Source: Xylophilus sp. GOD-11R
GTDB taxonomy: Bacteria; Pseudomonadota; Gammaproteobacteria; Burkholderiales; Burkholderiaceae_C
Reading direction: 5' to 3'
DNA length: 64,000 bases
Assembly: GCF_033546935.1 (NCBI RefSeq)
Contig: NZ_CP137854.1
Coordinates: 1,736,001 to 1,800,000 of the forward strand
The first letter of the stretch is position 1; each line of letters starts with the position of its first letter. Below, piece after piece: positions 17,732 through 30,777 of this stretch. The position numbers and the translations under genes were made by a program. A model generated the notes under the pieces. It was not told the DNA's origin. It saw only the letters and a program-made list of their open reading frames with translations, and did no database searches.

Positions 17732-18439
17732 TCAGACCAGCACTTCGAGCAGGCGGTCGAGTCCGCCCTGCTCGATGGACACCCGGGCCTGTTCGCGCAC
17801 CTTGGGCTTGGCGTGGTAGGCCACCGACAGGCCGGCCTCGCCCATCATCGGCAGGTCGTTGGCGCCGTCGCCGACGGCGATGGTCTGCTGCGGCGTGACG
17901 CCGAGCAAGGAAGCCACCTCGAGCAGCGTGCGGCGTTTTTCGGCGCCGTCGCAGATGGCGCCCCAGCTCTGTTCGACGACGCGCCCGGTGAGCTTGCCGT
18001 CGCGTTCGTCGAGCAGATTGGAGCGGGCGAAGTCGATGCCGAGCCGATCCTTCACCCGGTTGGCGAAAAAAGTGAAGCCGCCCGACACCAGCAGCACCTT
18101 CATGCCGGCGGCCTTGCAGGCGGCCACCAGTATGTCGGCGCCGGGGTTGAGCCGCAGCCGCTGGTCGTAGACCTGCTGCAGCGCTTCCACCGGAACGCCT
18201 TCGAGCAGGGCCACGCGGCGGCGCAGGCTTTCGCGGAAGTCGGCGATCTCACCGCGCATCGTGGCTTCGGTGATGGCGGCGACCTCAGCCTTCTTGCCAA
18301 CCGCGTCGGCGATCTCGTCGATGCATTCGATGTTGATCAGCGTCGAGTCCATGTCGAAGGCGATCAGCTTGAAGTCGGCCAGCCGCAGCGGTGTCTGGAT
18401 GCCGCGCAGCACCAGGCCGGGCAGGGGAGTCGTGGTCAT
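17732..18439 (-). CDS. serB: Phosphoserine phosphatase
   Basis: This 235-residue HAD-family enzyme performs the last step of serine synthesis. HAD motifs are clear: AFDMDSTLINIECIDEIAD (nucleophile Asp and the Glu typical of SerB), VLLVSGGFTFFANRVKDRLG (motif II Ser) and IAVGDGANDLPMMGEAG (motif IV). It is the short form without an N-terminal ACT domain. The start at 18439 is the first ATG in the family alignment; a much longer reading frame upstream is the antisense frame of mfd. It lies 29 bases behind mfd and should share its transcript. Confidence 0.95.
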   Translation of the reverse strand: MTTTPLPGLVLRGIQTPLRLADFKLIAFDMDSTLINIECIDEIADAVGKKAEVAAITEATMRGEIADFRESLRRRVALLEGVPVEALQQVYDQRLRLNPGADILVAACKAAGMKVLLVSGGFTFFANRVKDRLGIDFARSNLLDERDGKLTGRVVEQSWGAICDGAEKRRTLLEVASLLGVTPQQTIAVGDGANDLPMMGEAGLSVAYHAKPKVREQARVSIEQGGLDRLLEVLV

Positions 18440-18468
18440 GAGAGCAGGGTCGAAAAAAAAAGGTGGTG

Positions 18469-21933
<3,465 letters not shown>

Positions 21934-21981
21934 AGACAAGGTGCTGAAAACCGGGGCGTTGTTCCGCCGTTGAAACACGAA

Positions 21982-22008
21982 CACCCCCCGTCGCGGCGAC
22001 GGGGGGTG
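21982..22008. repeat. Perfect 12-bp hairpin between divergent mfd and ispD
   Basis: CACCCCCCGTCG and CGACGGGGGGTG are perfectly complementary around a 3-base loop. The element stands 48 bases before mfd and 99 before ispD. It could be an attenuator in the mfd leader or a symmetrical regulatory site. Confidence 0.6.
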
Positions 22009-22107
22009 ACAGGGCGATCTTTCGCCCGATTCTAGAATGGGGCGATTTGCCCCGTGTTCAATGCGCGGGCGCCCGATTACCCCGGTTTTTACCCTTCTCC
22101 CGCCCGC

Positions 22108-22821
22108 ATGCCTGAAGCCGTTCCCCAACCCTCCGCCCGCCTCTGGGCGCTCGTCCCCTGCGCGGGTACCGGTCAGCGCGCCGGCGGCGACGAGCCCAAG
22201 CAATACCAGCCGATCGCCGGCGTGCCGATGGTGCGTCACACGCTCGCCGCGCTGGGCGGGGTGTCGCGACTGGCCGGCGGCCTGCTGGTGGTGGCGCCGG
22301 GCGACAAGTTCTTCGAACACCGCGGGCCGGACGACCGGCGCTTCGCCGTCGTGGCCTGTGGCGGCACGACACGGGCGCAGACGGTGGCGCAGGGCCTGAC
22401 CGCGCTGGCCGAACGCGGCGCGTCGCCCGACGACTGGGTGCTGGTGCACGACGCGGCACGTTGCCTGGTCACGCCCGAACGCATCGACTCGCTGATCGAC
22501 GCCTGCCTGGACGATGCCGTCGGCGGGCTGCTGGCCCAGCCGCTGGCCGATACGCTCAAGGCCGCGCACGGCGACCGGGCGCACACCACGCTCGACCGGC
22601 GTGACCGCTGGCTGGCGCAGACGCCCCAGATGTTCCGGCTCGGCATGCTGGCCGACGCCCTGCGCAGCGCGGGCAGCGCGGTAACCGACGAGGCCAGCGC
22701 GGTGGAGGCGCTCGGCCTGCAGCCAAGGCTGGTGCCGGGCGGCGCACAGAATTTCAAGGTGACCTGGCCGGAGGATTTCGCCCTGGCCGAAGCGGTGTTG
22801 GCCGCACGAAAGATCGGATGA
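22108..22821 (+). CDS. ispD: 2-C-methyl-D-erythritol 4-phosphate cytidylyltransferase
   Basis: This enzyme of the MEP isoprenoid pathway joins CTP to methylerythritol phosphate. The nucleotide-binding signature is [20 protein letters not shown] near the N terminus, and [17 protein letters not shown] carries the conserved HDAAR. From the start at 22108 the length is 237 residues, normal for the family; an earlier ATG at 22054 would add 18 unsupported residues. Its stop overlaps the ispF start by ATGA, so the two steps are made from one transcript. Confidence 0.94.
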   Translation: MPEAVPQPSARLWALVPCAGTGQRAGGDEPKQYQPIAGVPMVRHTLAALGGVSRLAGGLLVVAPGDKFFEHRGPDDRRFAVVACGGTTRAQTVAQGLTALAERGASPDDWVLVHDAARCLVTPERIDSLIDACLDDAVGGLLAQPLADTLKAAHGDRAHTTLDRRDRWLAQTPQMFRLGMLADALRSAGSAVTDEASAVEALGLQPRLVPGGAQNFKVTWPEDFALAEAVLAARKIG

Positions 22822-23297
22822 ATCAGATTCGCGTGGGAGAGGGCTGGGATGTACACGCCCTGGTCGAGGGGCGGCGCCTGGTGCTGGGCGGTGTCGAAGT
22901 GCCGTACGCCAAGGGCCTGCTCGGGCATTCGGATGCGGACGTGCTGCTGCACGCCATCACCGATGCGTTGCTGGGGGCCGCAGGCCTGGGTGACATCGGC
23001 ACGCTGTTTCCGGACACCGACCAGCAGTTCAAGGGCGCCGATTCTGCGGTGCTGCTGGCCGAGGCCATGCGCCGGGTGGCGGCACTCGGCTGGCGGCTGG
23101 GCAATGTCGACTGCACGGTGATCGCCCAGGCGCCGAAGCTCGTGCCCTACAAGCAGGCGATCCGTGAACGCATCGCCGAGGTGCTGGCACTGGAGCCGGA
23201 CGCGGTGAACGTGAAGGCCAAGACCGCCGAAAAGCTCGGCCCGGTCGGCGAGGGCCTCAGCATGGAAGCCCGCGCCGTCGTGCTGCTATTTCGGTAG
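22818..23297 (+). CDS. ispF: 2-C-methyl-D-erythritol 2,4-cyclodiphosphate synthase
   Basis: This 159-residue trimeric enzyme forms the cyclic diphosphate in the MEP pathway. The metal site residues are in GWDVHAL (Asp, His) and [20 protein letters not shown], and [11 protein letters not shown] follows the usual pattern. The start overlaps the end of ispD. Its last 12 bases overlap the convergent sensor kinase gene. Confidence 0.96.
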   Translation: MNQIRVGEGWDVHALVEGRRLVLGGVEVPYAKGLLGHSDADVLLHAITDALLGAAGLGDIGTLFPDTDQQFKGADSAVLLAEAMRRVAALGWRLGNVDCTVIAQAPKLVPYKQAIRERIAEVLALEPDAVNVKAKTAEKLGPVGEGLSMEARAVVLLFR

Positions 23298-24815
23298 GGT
23301 CTGTTTCGGCAACACCCGGCGGGCGACTACCGACGGCCGCCAGGAGCGCTTTTCGGAGCCCGACGACGGCGGCTTTTCGTGGCCGTCGACAGCCGGCGCC
23401 CGGGCGAGTTCGAGCCGGGCCAAAAAGCCGCCGGTGCGCGCGTTCGACAACTGGAAGGTGCCGCCCATGCGCCGCACCGTCTTGTCGACGATGGACAGGC
23501 CGAGACCTGCGCCGGTGGCCGAGGTGCGGGCAGTGTCGCCCCGGAAAAACGGTTTGGTCAGATGGACCAGGGATTCGGGCGGCACGCCCAGCCCGTGGTC
23601 GCGCACGGTGATGACGACCGTGCCCACATCGCGCCCGATGGCCGTGGCGTAGGCGCCGATGTCGACTTCGGCCACGTCGAGCCCCGGCGACTTGCCATAA
23701 CGGCGCGCGTTCTCGATGAGGTTGGACACCACCCGCGCGAGCTCGGTGCCGTCGGCCATCACACGCAGGCCTTCGGGCACCTCGACGCGGATCTTGAGCT
23801 CGTCGTGATCTTCCACCGCGTAGACGCAGGAAGCGACGACGTCGCCCAGCAGCACTGGGCGCAGGTCGACGTGGTCGGGGCGGGCGTAGTCGAGGAACTT
23901 GTCGATGATGGCGTCGAGCTGGGCCATGTCGGCGACCATGTGGTCGCGCGCATCGAGGTCGGCCACGCTCATCTCGGTCTCGAGCCGCAGGCGCGCCAGG
24001 GGCGTGCGCAGGTCGTGCGAGATGCCGGCCAGCATGATGGCGCGGTCCTGCTCCAGTTCGGCCAGGCGGCGCGCCATGCGGTTGAAGCCGAGATTGACTT
24101 CGCGGATCTCGGTGGTGAGGGCCTGTTCGTCGAGTTCGGCGGTGGCGAAATCGCCTTCACGCACCCGGTTGGCGGCCCGCGACAACTGTTTGAGCGGGCG
24201 GTTGATCAGCCGCGTGATGGCAGCCGCGCCCGCGAGGGACAGCACCGCCGCCGTCACCAGCCACACCAGCCAGATCGTGCCGCTCGACGGACTGAATCGG
24301 GCCTGGTCGAGCAGCAGCCAGTTGGAGTCGCCGTTGATGACGAAGCCGACCCACAGGCCTTTTTCACCGTTGACGCTCTGCGCCACCACCGTGCCCTGGC
24401 CCAGCCGCTCCACCAGTTCTTCCGTCATGCGGCCGCCGAAGCGGTCGGCCACCATGGGTTCGTAGCGGTCGCCGGGCTCGCGCGGCAGGATGCGCACGCC
24501 TTCCTGGTCGGCCATGGTCTTGATGAGCGACACCCGCGCGATGGCGTCCGCGTGGATCAGGGCTGCGCGGCTGAGGTTGACCAGCGATGCGATCTGCTGG
24601 GCGGTGTGCAGCGCGCGCGGCTCGTATTCGAGCGACAGCAGCGTGTGCAGCCAGGCCATGATGCTGCCGACCAGCAGGATCGCCAGCAGGAAGAAGGTGC
24701 GCCAGAAGAGGTTGAGGCCGACCCGCTTGGGCCGCACCTCGACTTTTTCGTCCTCCGCACGCGCCGGCTCCTGGGCGGCGTCTGCCGCGTCGGCGGTATG
24801 GGCTACTGCGGCCAT
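23286..24815 (-). CDS. envZ: Sensor histidine kinase, EnvZ-like
   Basis: This 509-residue inner membrane kinase has a first membrane helix near residues 35 to 60 ([20 protein letters not shown]) and a periplasmic sensor of about 110 residues. A second helix ([20 protein letters not shown]), a HAMP linker and the phospho-acceptor box [18 protein letters not shown] follow. The ATPase domain has [20 protein letters not shown] and GAGLGLSIV. Directly after the response regulator gene (55 bases), it forms the usual ompR-envZ pair. The signal sensed is unknown; osmotic or envelope sensing is inferred from the EnvZ likeness. Confidence 0.9.
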   Translation of the reverse strand: MAAVAHTADAADAAQEPARAEDEKVEVRPKRVGLNLFWRTFFLLAILLVGSIMAWLHTLLSLEYEPRALHTAQQIASLVNLSRAALIHADAIARVSLIKTMADQEGVRILPREPGDRYEPMVADRFGGRMTEELVERLGQGTVVAQSVNGEKGLWVGFVINGDSNWLLLDQARFSPSSGTIWLVWLVTAAVLSLAGAAAITRLINRPLKQLSRAANRVREGDFATAELDEQALTTEIREVNLGFNRMARRLAELEQDRAIMLAGISHDLRTPLARLRLETEMSVADLDARDHMVADMAQLDAIIDKFLDYARPDHVDLRPVLLGDVVASCVYAVEDHDELKIRVEVPEGLRVMADGTELARVVSNLIENARRYGKSPGLDVAEVDIGAYATAIGRDVGTVVITVRDHGLGVPPESLVHLTKPFFRGDTARTSATGAGLGLSIVDKTVRRMGGTFQLSNARTGGFLARLELARAPAVDGHEKPPSSGSEKRSWRPSVVARRVLPKQTLPK

Positions 24816-24870
24816 GGCGACAGCACTGGTGTGTCGGGGCCGGCTGTCAGCGTACGTTGGGTGTCACGCA

Positions 24871-25605
24871 TCAGTTCGTGCCGTCCGGCACGAACACGTA
24901 TCCCACGCCCCAGACGGTCTGGATATAGCGTGGCGCGGCGGCGTCGACCTCGACCAGCTTGCGCAGGCGGGAAATCTGCACGTCGAGGCTGCGATCGAAG
25001 GGCTCGAATTCGCGGCCGCGTGCCAGCAGGGCCAGCTTTTCGCGCGACAGTGGTTGGCGCGGATGGCGCACCAGCGCCTTGAGCATGGCGAATTCGCCGG
25101 TGGTCAGCGGTAGCTCCTCGCCGCTCTTCTGCAGGGCACGGGTGCCGAGGTCGAAGGTGAAGGGGCCGAAGGTGACGGTTTCGTTTTCGCCCGACGGAGC
25201 GCCCGGGGCTTCCGGCGGCGGCCGGCGACGCAGCACCGCGTGGATGCGGGCCAGCAGCTCGCGCGGATTGAAAGGCTTGCCCAGGTAGTCGTCGGAGCCG
25301 ACTTCCAGACCGACGATGCGGTCGACGTCCTCGCCCTTGGCTGTGAGCATGATGATGGGCGTGCGGTCGTTGGCGGCGCGCAGGCGGCGGCAGATGGACA
25401 GGCCGTCTTCTCCAGGCATCATCAGGTCGAGCACGATCAGGTCGACGGTGTCGCGCAGCAGGATGCGGTTGAGTGCCTTGCCGTCCTCGGCGACCATCAC
25501 TTCGAAACCTTCCTGGGTCAGGTAGCGGCGGAGCAGGTCGCGGATTCGGGCATCGTCGTCGACCACCAGGATCTTGTCGGTTCGTGCGGCTACGGGTTGC
25601 GTCAT
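24871..25605 (-). CDS. ompR: Response regulator, OmpR-like
   Basis: The product has 244 residues. The receiver domain has ILVVDDDARIRDLLRRYL with the acidic pair, LIVLDLMMPGEDGLSI with the phospho-accepting Asp, and LTAKGEDVDRIVG and DYLGKPFNPREL with the conserved Thr and Lys. The C-terminal OmpR/PhoB winged helix includes LTTGEFAMLKALV, REKLALLARGREFEPFDRS and RYIQTVWGVGYVF. First gene of the pair with the kinase. An inverted repeat upstream (25620 to 25684) may be its own binding site. Confidence 0.94.
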   Translation of the reverse strand: MTQPVAARTDKILVVDDDARIRDLLRRYLTQEGFEVMVAEDGKALNRILLRDTVDLIVLDLMMPGEDGLSICRRLRAANDRTPIIMLTAKGEDVDRIVGLEVGSDDYLGKPFNPRELLARIHAVLRRRPPPEAPGAPSGENETVTFGPFTFDLGTRALQKSGEELPLTTGEFAMLKALVRHPRQPLSREKLALLARGREFEPFDRSLDVQISRLRKLVEVDAAAPRYIQTVWGVGYVFVPDGTN

Positions 25606-25619
25606 GGAGGTCTCGATAT

Positions 25620-25684
25620 TTGTAACAGACGCATTGTGTAGGCGGCGGCGGCGTGGTTTCGCGCCGTTTTGTCAATTGTTACAA
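25620..25684. promoter_or_regulatory. Candidate OmpR-type binding half-sites
   Basis: TTGTAAC at 25620 to 25626 and GTTACAA at 25678 to 25684 form a perfect 7-bp inverted repeat in the divergent region between ompR and the SIMPL protein gene. GTAACA-like half-sites are familiar from OmpR binding regions, so autoregulation is possible. The spacing of 51 bases is wide. Confidence 0.35.
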
Positions 25685-25780
25685 GTCTTGCCTCAGGGCG
25701 CGCTGGCATCTTCGGCCCACCCGGATAAGGTCGGGCGCGGCCTCCGAGCCGCCATCCAATCACCGAAAAAACCGATATCC

Positions 25781-26491
25781 ATGCATCCAAAATTTCAGAT
25801 TCTTCCGGCAATCGCTTTCGTCCTGGCAGCTGTCGGCGCACAGGCGCAGACCTTGGTCGCGCCGCAGCCTCAGAACGTCGTCCAGTTGTCGACCGACGGC
25901 CAGGTGGAGGTGACGCAGGACATGCTGAGCATGACCTTGTCGACGACGAAGGAGGGCGTCGATCCCGCGGCCGTGCAGTCGCAGCTCAAGGCAGCGCTCG
26001 ACGCCGCACTGGTCGAGGCGCGCAAGAACGCGGCGCCCGGCCAGCTCGATGTGCGGACCGGCAACTTCGGTCTGTACCCGCGCTATTCGAAGGACGGAAA
26101 GATCGCCAGCTGGCAGGGCTCCGCGGAGCTGGTGCTGGAAGGTCGTGACTTCCCGCGCATCACGTCCACCGCGGGCCGCATCTCGACGCTGACCCTGTCC
26201 CGCACCGGTTTCGGCCTGAGCCGCGAGCAGCGCGCCAAGGTGGAAGGCGATGCGCAATCGCAGGCGATCGAGCGCTTCAAGGCCAAGGCCGCCGACCTGA
26301 GCCGTGCCTTCGGTTTCAAGGGCTACACCCTGCGCGAGGTGGCCGTGAATACCAGCGACTCCTCGCCGATGCAGCGCCCGCGCATGATGGCCATGGAAGC
26401 CAAGGCGGCCGTGGCCGACGCGCCGGTCCCGGTCGAGGCTGGCAAGAGCACCGTCACCGTCAATGTGTCCGGCTCGGTGCAGATGAACTGA
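25781..26491 (+). CDS. SIMPL (DUF541) domain periplasmic protein
   Basis: This 236-residue exported protein has the signal peptide FQILPAIAFVLAAVGAQAQ. It then shows the pattern of SIMPL/DUF541 proteins: VVQLSTDGQVEVTQDMLSMTL early, SWQGSAELVLEGRDFPRIT in the middle, and VTVNVSGSVQMN at the end. Members are periplasmic or outer-membrane-associated, and one was named for interaction with a kinase in eukaryotes; the bacterial role is unclear. It is divergent from ompR, so envelope-linked control is plausible. Confidence 0.85.
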   Translation: MHPKFQILPAIAFVLAAVGAQAQTLVAPQPQNVVQLSTDGQVEVTQDMLSMTLSTTKEGVDPAAVQSQLKAALDAALVEARKNAAPGQLDVRTGNFGLYPRYSKDGKIASWQGSAELVLEGRDFPRITSTAGRISTLTLSRTGFGLSREQRAKVEGDAQSQAIERFKAKAADLSRAFGFKGYTLREVAVNTSDSSPMQRPRMMAMEAKAAVADAPVPVEAGKSTVTVNVSGSVQMN

Positions 26492-26504
26492 GCCGACCCG
26501 CACC

Positions 26505-26645
26505 GAACCTGCGGGCGCCCTGTTCGAACACGCGTGGTCTCCCCACCCCAGGGTGCCGCCGACCGGCTCCGCCGGCCGGCCAGCACCGCCCCCGGAAGGG
26601 GGTAGGCGAACGACACGAAGTGCGGCAGCCTGGGGGGCGAGCCAG
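26505..26645. other. Intergenic GC-rich palindromic stretch
   Basis: The region between two convergent genes holds CCGGCTCCGCCGG followed by GGCCGGCC near 26565, then CCCCCGGAAGGGGG near 26588. These can fold into hairpins and probably terminate both genes. The stretch CTCCCCACCCCAGGGTGCC looks like the recurring intergenic sequence of Comamonadaceae genomes, judged from memory only. Confidence 0.4.
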
Positions 26646-27428
26646 TTATTGCGCGGTCCAACCGCCGTCGACCTGCCAGGCCACGCCACGCACATTGTTG
26701 GCAGCCGGCGAGCAGAGGAAGACGGCGAGTTCGCCCAACTCGTCGGGCGTGGTGAACTGCAGCGACGGTTGCTTCTCGCTCAGCAGATCGCGCTTGGCGT
26801 CGTCCGCGGATATGCCGTCGCGTGCCGAGCGTTCGTCGATCTGCTTCTGCACCAGCGGCGTCAGCACCCAGCCAGGGCATATGGCATTGACGGTGACGCC
26901 GGTCGTGGCGTTCTCCAGCGCCGCGACCTTGGTGAAGCCGACGATCCCGTGCTTGGCCGCCACGTAGGCCGACTTCTGCGCCGACGCCACCAGCCCATGC
27001 GTGCTGGCGATGTTCACCACGCGCCCCCAGCCGGCCGCGAGCATGCCCGGCAATGCCAGCCGGGTGGTGTGAAAGGCGCTGGTGAGGTTGATGGCGATGA
27101 TCGCGTCCCACTTCTCGGGCGGAAAGTCCTCGATGCGCGCGACGTGCTGGATGCCGGCGTTGTTCACCAGGATGTCGACCTGCCCACTTGCCTTGCCGGC
27201 GAAGGCGATCATGTCGGCGATCTGATCGGGCTTGGACATATCGGCACCATGGTGGCTCACCGAAATGCCGTGCGCCTTGCCCGCTTCGGCCACCAGGCGT
27301 TTCGGTTCTTCGGTGTCCCCGAACCCGTTCAATACCAGGTTGGCGCCCTGGCGGGCCAGCGCCTGCGCGACCCCCAGTCCGATACCGCTGGTGGAGCCTG
27401 TGACGAGAGCGGTCTTTCCTCTGAGCAT
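26646..27428 (-). CDS. bdhA: 3-hydroxybutyrate dehydrogenase
   Basis: This 260-residue short-chain dehydrogenase oxidises 3-hydroxybutyrate to acetoacetate with NAD. The cofactor site is ALVTGSTSGIGLGVAQALA, NNAGIQHVARIEDFP follows, and the catalytic Ser-Tyr-Lys set is NIASTHGLVASAQKSAYVAAK. KHGIVGFTKVAALE and ICPGWVLTPLVQKQI are characteristic for this enzyme within the large family. It serves turnover of polyhydroxybutyrate, usual in these bacteria. Confidence 0.93.
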   Translation of the reverse strand: MLRGKTALVTGSTSGIGLGVAQALARQGANLVLNGFGDTEEPKRLVAEAGKAHGISVSHHGADMSKPDQIADMIAFAGKASGQVDILVNNAGIQHVARIEDFPPEKWDAIIAINLTSAFHTTRLALPGMLAAGWGRVVNIASTHGLVASAQKSAYVAAKHGIVGFTKVAALENATTGVTVNAICPGWVLTPLVQKQIDERSARDGISADDAKRDLLSEKQPSLQFTTPDELGELAVFLCSPAANNVRGVAWQVDGGWTAQ

Positions 27429-27526
27429 GGATGTTTCTCCGGATCAATTAGGATGGGTCGCGGGCATTATTGCCGTCTTCGTGGAGGCGCGCACCGCGCC
27501 GCCAATCGATGATTCGAGACAATCCC

Positions 27527-28483
27527 ATGCCATCGTCCAGCACCGCTTCCCGCCCCGTTCTCCGCCATGTTTCGTGCCCGACCGCGCCCGGTGCGGCACG
27601 GGGGCATTCCACATCGGACGGCAGCCATCGCATGGCTTATTGGGAGTGGAATCAGACCGGCGATCCAGCCCATCCGCACGTGGTGGTCTGCGTGCATGGC
27701 CTGACCCGCCAGGGCCGTGATTTCGACGTCCTGGCGCGGCGGCTGGCGCCGCATGCGCGTGTCATCTGCCCCGACGTCGTGGGGCGCGGCGGCAGCGACT
27801 GGTTGCTCGATCCCGCCGGCTACGTGGTGCCGATGTACGCGGCCGACATGCTGTGCCTGCTCGCGCAATTGCACGCCGAGGCGCCGATTGACGTGCTGGA
27901 CTGGGTCGGCACCAGCATGGGCGGACTGATCGGCATCGCGATCTGCGGCCAGCCCGGCCTGCTGCTGCCCGTGAAGGTGCGCAGGCTGGTGCTCAACGAT
28001 GTGGGCCCGGCGCTCGAATGGCCGGCGCTGGAGCGCATCGGCCAGTATGTCGGCGAGTCGCTGGAATTCGCTTCGATCGACGAAGGCGCGCAGGCGCTTT
28101 GGGAGCGGTCCAGCAGCTTCGGCCCCCACACGCCGCAGGAATGGCGTGCGCTCAGCGAAGCCATGCTCAGTCCGCGCGAGGGCGGCCGCTTCGGGCTTCA
28201 CTACGATCCGGCCATCGCGCAACCCTTCGGCGCCATGACGCCCGAAGGCGCGGCGCAGTCGGAAGCCATTCTCTGGAGCCTCTACGACGCGATCGATGCC
28301 GACACGCTGTTGCTGCGCGGCGCCGGTTCGGACCTGCTGTCGAGCGGCACCGCACAAGCCATGTCGCAACGCGGACCCAGGGCGCGTGTCGTGGAATTCG
28401 CCGGGGTCGGCCATGCACCCACGCTGGTGACCGACGCCCAATCGCAGGTAGTGCTGGACTTCCTGGTCGGCGACAGCGCATGA
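27527..28483 (+). CDS. Alpha/beta hydrolase
   Basis: The product has about 318 residues. The fold shows the oxyanion segment VVVCVHGLTRQGRDFD, the nucleophile elbow DWVGTSMGGLIGIAI (GTSMGG), an acidic residue after strand 7, and GVGHAPTLVT with the catalytic His. The start could be 27509 or 27527; neither has a clear ribosome site, and the shorter one is given. Its stop overlaps the relA start by ATGA. The substrate is unknown; coupling to relA is probably a conserved neighbourhood in Burkholderiales (recalled, not checked). Confidence 0.8.
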   Translation: MPSSSTASRPVLRHVSCPTAPGAARGHSTSDGSHRMAYWEWNQTGDPAHPHVVVCVHGLTRQGRDFDVLARRLAPHARVICPDVVGRGGSDWLLDPAGYVVPMYAADMLCLLAQLHAEAPIDVLDWVGTSMGGLIGIAICGQPGLLLPVKVRRLVLNDVGPALEWPALERIGQYVGESLEFASIDEGAQALWERSSSFGPHTPQEWRALSEAMLSPREGGRFGLHYDPAIAQPFGAMTPEGAAQSEAILWSLYDAIDADTLLLRGAGSDLLSSGTAQAMSQRGPRARVVEFAGVGHAPTLVTDAQSQVVLDFLVGDSA

Positions 28484-30699
28484 GGAGCATTGTTTCGGCA
28501 CCCGGCACGGCACCCTTGCCCGAGTCGGTTCCCGAGGTGGTGCTCGCTACGGCGCACGCGCTGCCTGAACAGGCGCAGGCGCTGGCGCGCGCCCGCGCGT
28601 TCGCCGAGCCGCTGATCGCGTGCGAGGAACTCGAATCCGGCCAGAACGTGCTGGCGCATGCCGACGCGGTGTCCGCCATGCTCGAAGCCATCGGCGGCTC
28701 TACCGCCATGCGGGCGGCGAACTACCTGGTGCACGCCTGCGACCACCTCGCGCGCCCGCAGGAGGTCATTTCCAAGGCCTTCGGCGCCGAGTATGCGGCA
28801 CTCGCCGTCGAGACGAACCGCCTGATCCATGTGCAGCGGCAAGCGCGTGGCAACGACGGCGGCGCGCGACTGCTGGACGACCCGGCCGTGCAGACGGAGA
28901 ACGTACGCAAGATGCTGCTGGCGTTCTCGCGCGACCTGCGGGTGGTGCTGCTGCGGCTGGCGTCCCGGCTGGAAACGCTGCGCTACGCCGCAGCCTCCAA
29001 GAACCCGCCGCCGCACAGCCTGGCCTACGAGTCGCTGCATGTGTTCGCACCGCTGGCCAACCGGCTGGGCATCTGGCAGGTGAAGTGGGAGATGGAAGAC
29101 CTGGCCTTCCGGTTCCTCGAGCCCGACACCTACCGCGACATCGCCCGCAAGCTCGACGAGAAGCGCGCCGGGCGCGAGCTGTCGATGGCGCAACTGCGAT
29201 CGGACCTGGAATCTGCCTTGCGGGCACAGGGCATCGCCGCCACGGTGCAGGGGCGGCCCAAACACATCTACAGCATCGTGCGCAAGATGCGGGGCAAGTC
29301 GCTCGACTTCGACCAGGTGTTCGACATCCGCGCCTTGCGGGTCATCGTGCCGACCGTCGCCGACTGCTATGCGGCGCTGAGCTGGGTGCACGAACACTTT
29401 CGGCCGATTCCCGGCGAGTACGACGACTACATCGCCAAGCCCAAGGCCAACGGCTACCAGTCGCTGCACACGGTGGTGCGCAACACGGCGGGCCAGCCCA
29501 TCGAGATCCAGCTGCGTACCCAGGCCATGCATGACCACGCTGAACATGGCGTGGCCGCGCACTGGGCTTACAAGGAGGCCGGCAGCAAGGGCTACGCGGG
29601 CGTTTCGGCGAGCAGCGAATACGACGCCAAGATCGCGGTACTGCGGCAACTGCTGGCCTGGGAGCGCGACCTGTCCGGTTCGCAACACGGCCATGGCTTG
29701 TTCGCCGACCGTATCTACGTGCTGACGCCCGACGCGGCGGTCGTCGAACTGCCGCAGGGCGCGACGCCAGTCGATTTTGCCTACGCGGTGCACACCGACG
29801 TGGGGCACCGCTGCCGAGGCGCGCGCGTGGACGGCGCCATGGTGCCCTTGAACACGCCGCTGCAGAACGGGCAGACGGTGGAGGTCACCGTTGCAAAAGA
29901 GGGCGGACCGTCGCGCGACTGGCTCAACGCCGAGCTCGGCTACCTCAGCAGCGCCAGGGCCAAGTCGAAGGTACGTGCCTGGTTCAATGCGCAAGCCAAT
30001 CGCGAGACCATCGCACGGGGGCGCGATGCGGTCGAAAAGCTGCTGCAGCGCGAAGGCCGGACGGCATTGAAGCTCGAAGACCTGGCCGGGCAACTTGGAT
30101 TCAAGTCGGCGGACGGGCTTTTCGAGGTCGTGGGCAAGGACGAGTTCTCCTTGCGCAACATCGAAGTGCTGCTCAAGCCGCCGGAGGCTTTGCCCAGCGA
30201 AGACGATCTGGTGCTGCTGCGCAAGTCTCGCGGTACCGAGCAGGGTTCCAAGGGCGGCGTGCTGGTGGTGGGCCTGGACTCGCTCATGACCCAGATGGCC
30301 AAGTGCTGCAAGCCGGCGCCGCCGGATGCGATTCGGGGCTTCGTCACACGCGGAAAAGGCGTGAGCGTGCATCGCGCCAGTTGCTCCAACTTTCGGGAAA
30401 TGGCCAGCAAGTCGCCTGAACGCGTGATCGAAGTCGAATGGGGAGCTCCCCAGGCGGGTACTTCGGCTGCCTACCCGGTTGACGTCCGCATCGAAGCGAC
30501 TGATCGACAGGGCTTGCTGCGCGACATCTCGGACGTTTTTGCGCGGGAAAAGACGAATGTGATCGGCGTGCAGACGCAATCGAGCAAGGGGTCGGCGTGG
30601 ATGACTTTTACGGTGGAGGTGGGCGACTCCGCGCGGTTGGCTCAGGTGCTATCGGTCGTGGGTGCGGTGGCGGGGGTCCGTTCGGCAAGGCGCGGGTGA
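28480..30699 (+). CDS. relA: GTP pyrophosphokinase RelA ((p)ppGpp synthetase)
   Basis: This 739-residue RSH protein makes (p)ppGpp on ribosomes during amino acid starvation. The N-terminal HD region has lost the HDXXED hydrolase motif (only VHACDHL remains at that place), so it should be synthesis-only. The synthetase domain has the acidic EYDD in place of the RXKD of bifunctional SpoT, as in RelA, followed by NGYQSLHTVV and HAEHGVAAHWAYKE. A TGS domain (IYVLTPDAAVVELPQGATPV), a zinc-finger region (MAKCCKPAPPDAIRGFVTRG) and a C-terminal ACT domain follow. Start overlaps the hydrolase stop. Confidence 0.95.
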   Translation: MRSIVSAPGTAPLPESVPEVVLATAHALPEQAQALARARAFAEPLIACEELESGQNVLAHADAVSAMLEAIGGSTAMRAANYLVHACDHLARPQEVISKAFGAEYAALAVETNRLIHVQRQARGNDGGARLLDDPAVQTENVRKMLLAFSRDLRVVLLRLASRLETLRYAAASKNPPPHSLAYESLHVFAPLANRLGIWQVKWEMEDLAFRFLEPDTYRDIARKLDEKRAGRELSMAQLRSDLESALRAQGIAATVQGRPKHIYSIVRKMRGKSLDFDQVFDIRALRVIVPTVADCYAALSWVHEHFRPIPGEYDDYIAKPKANGYQSLHTVVRNTAGQPIEIQLRTQAMHDHAEHGVAAHWAYKEAGSKGYAGVSASSEYDAKIAVLRQLLAWERDLSGSQHGHGLFADRIYVLTPDAAVVELPQGATPVDFAYAVHTDVGHRCRGARVDGAMVPLNTPLQNGQTVEVTVAKEGGPSRDWLNAELGYLSSARAKSKVRAWFNAQANRETIARGRDAVEKLLQREGRTALKLEDLAGQLGFKSADGLFEVVGKDEFSLRNIEVLLKPPEALPSEDDLVLLRKSRGTEQGSKGGVLVVGLDSLMTQMAKCCKPAPPDAIRGFVTRGKGVSVHRASCSNFREMASKSPERVIEVEWGAPQAGTSAAYPVDVRIEATDRQGLLRDISDVFAREKTNVIGVQTQSSKGSAWMTFTVEVGDSARLAQVLSVVGAVAGVRSARRG

Positions 30700-30728
30700 A
30701 CTGGATGCGCGCGAAATTTGATCCGGTG

Positions 30729-30758
30729 TTGTCGAAGCAGGATTTTTCGTGCAATAAT
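30729..30758 (+). promoter_or_regulatory. Promoter of tRNA-Val
   Basis: TTGTCG at 30729 to 30734 and AATAAT at 30753 to 30758 are spaced by 18 bases, 20 bases before the mature tRNA. The spacing and the AT-rich -10 in an otherwise GC-rich stretch support a sigma-70 promoter. Confidence 0.6.
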
Positions 30759-30777
30759 CGCGGTCTCGACGACATAC

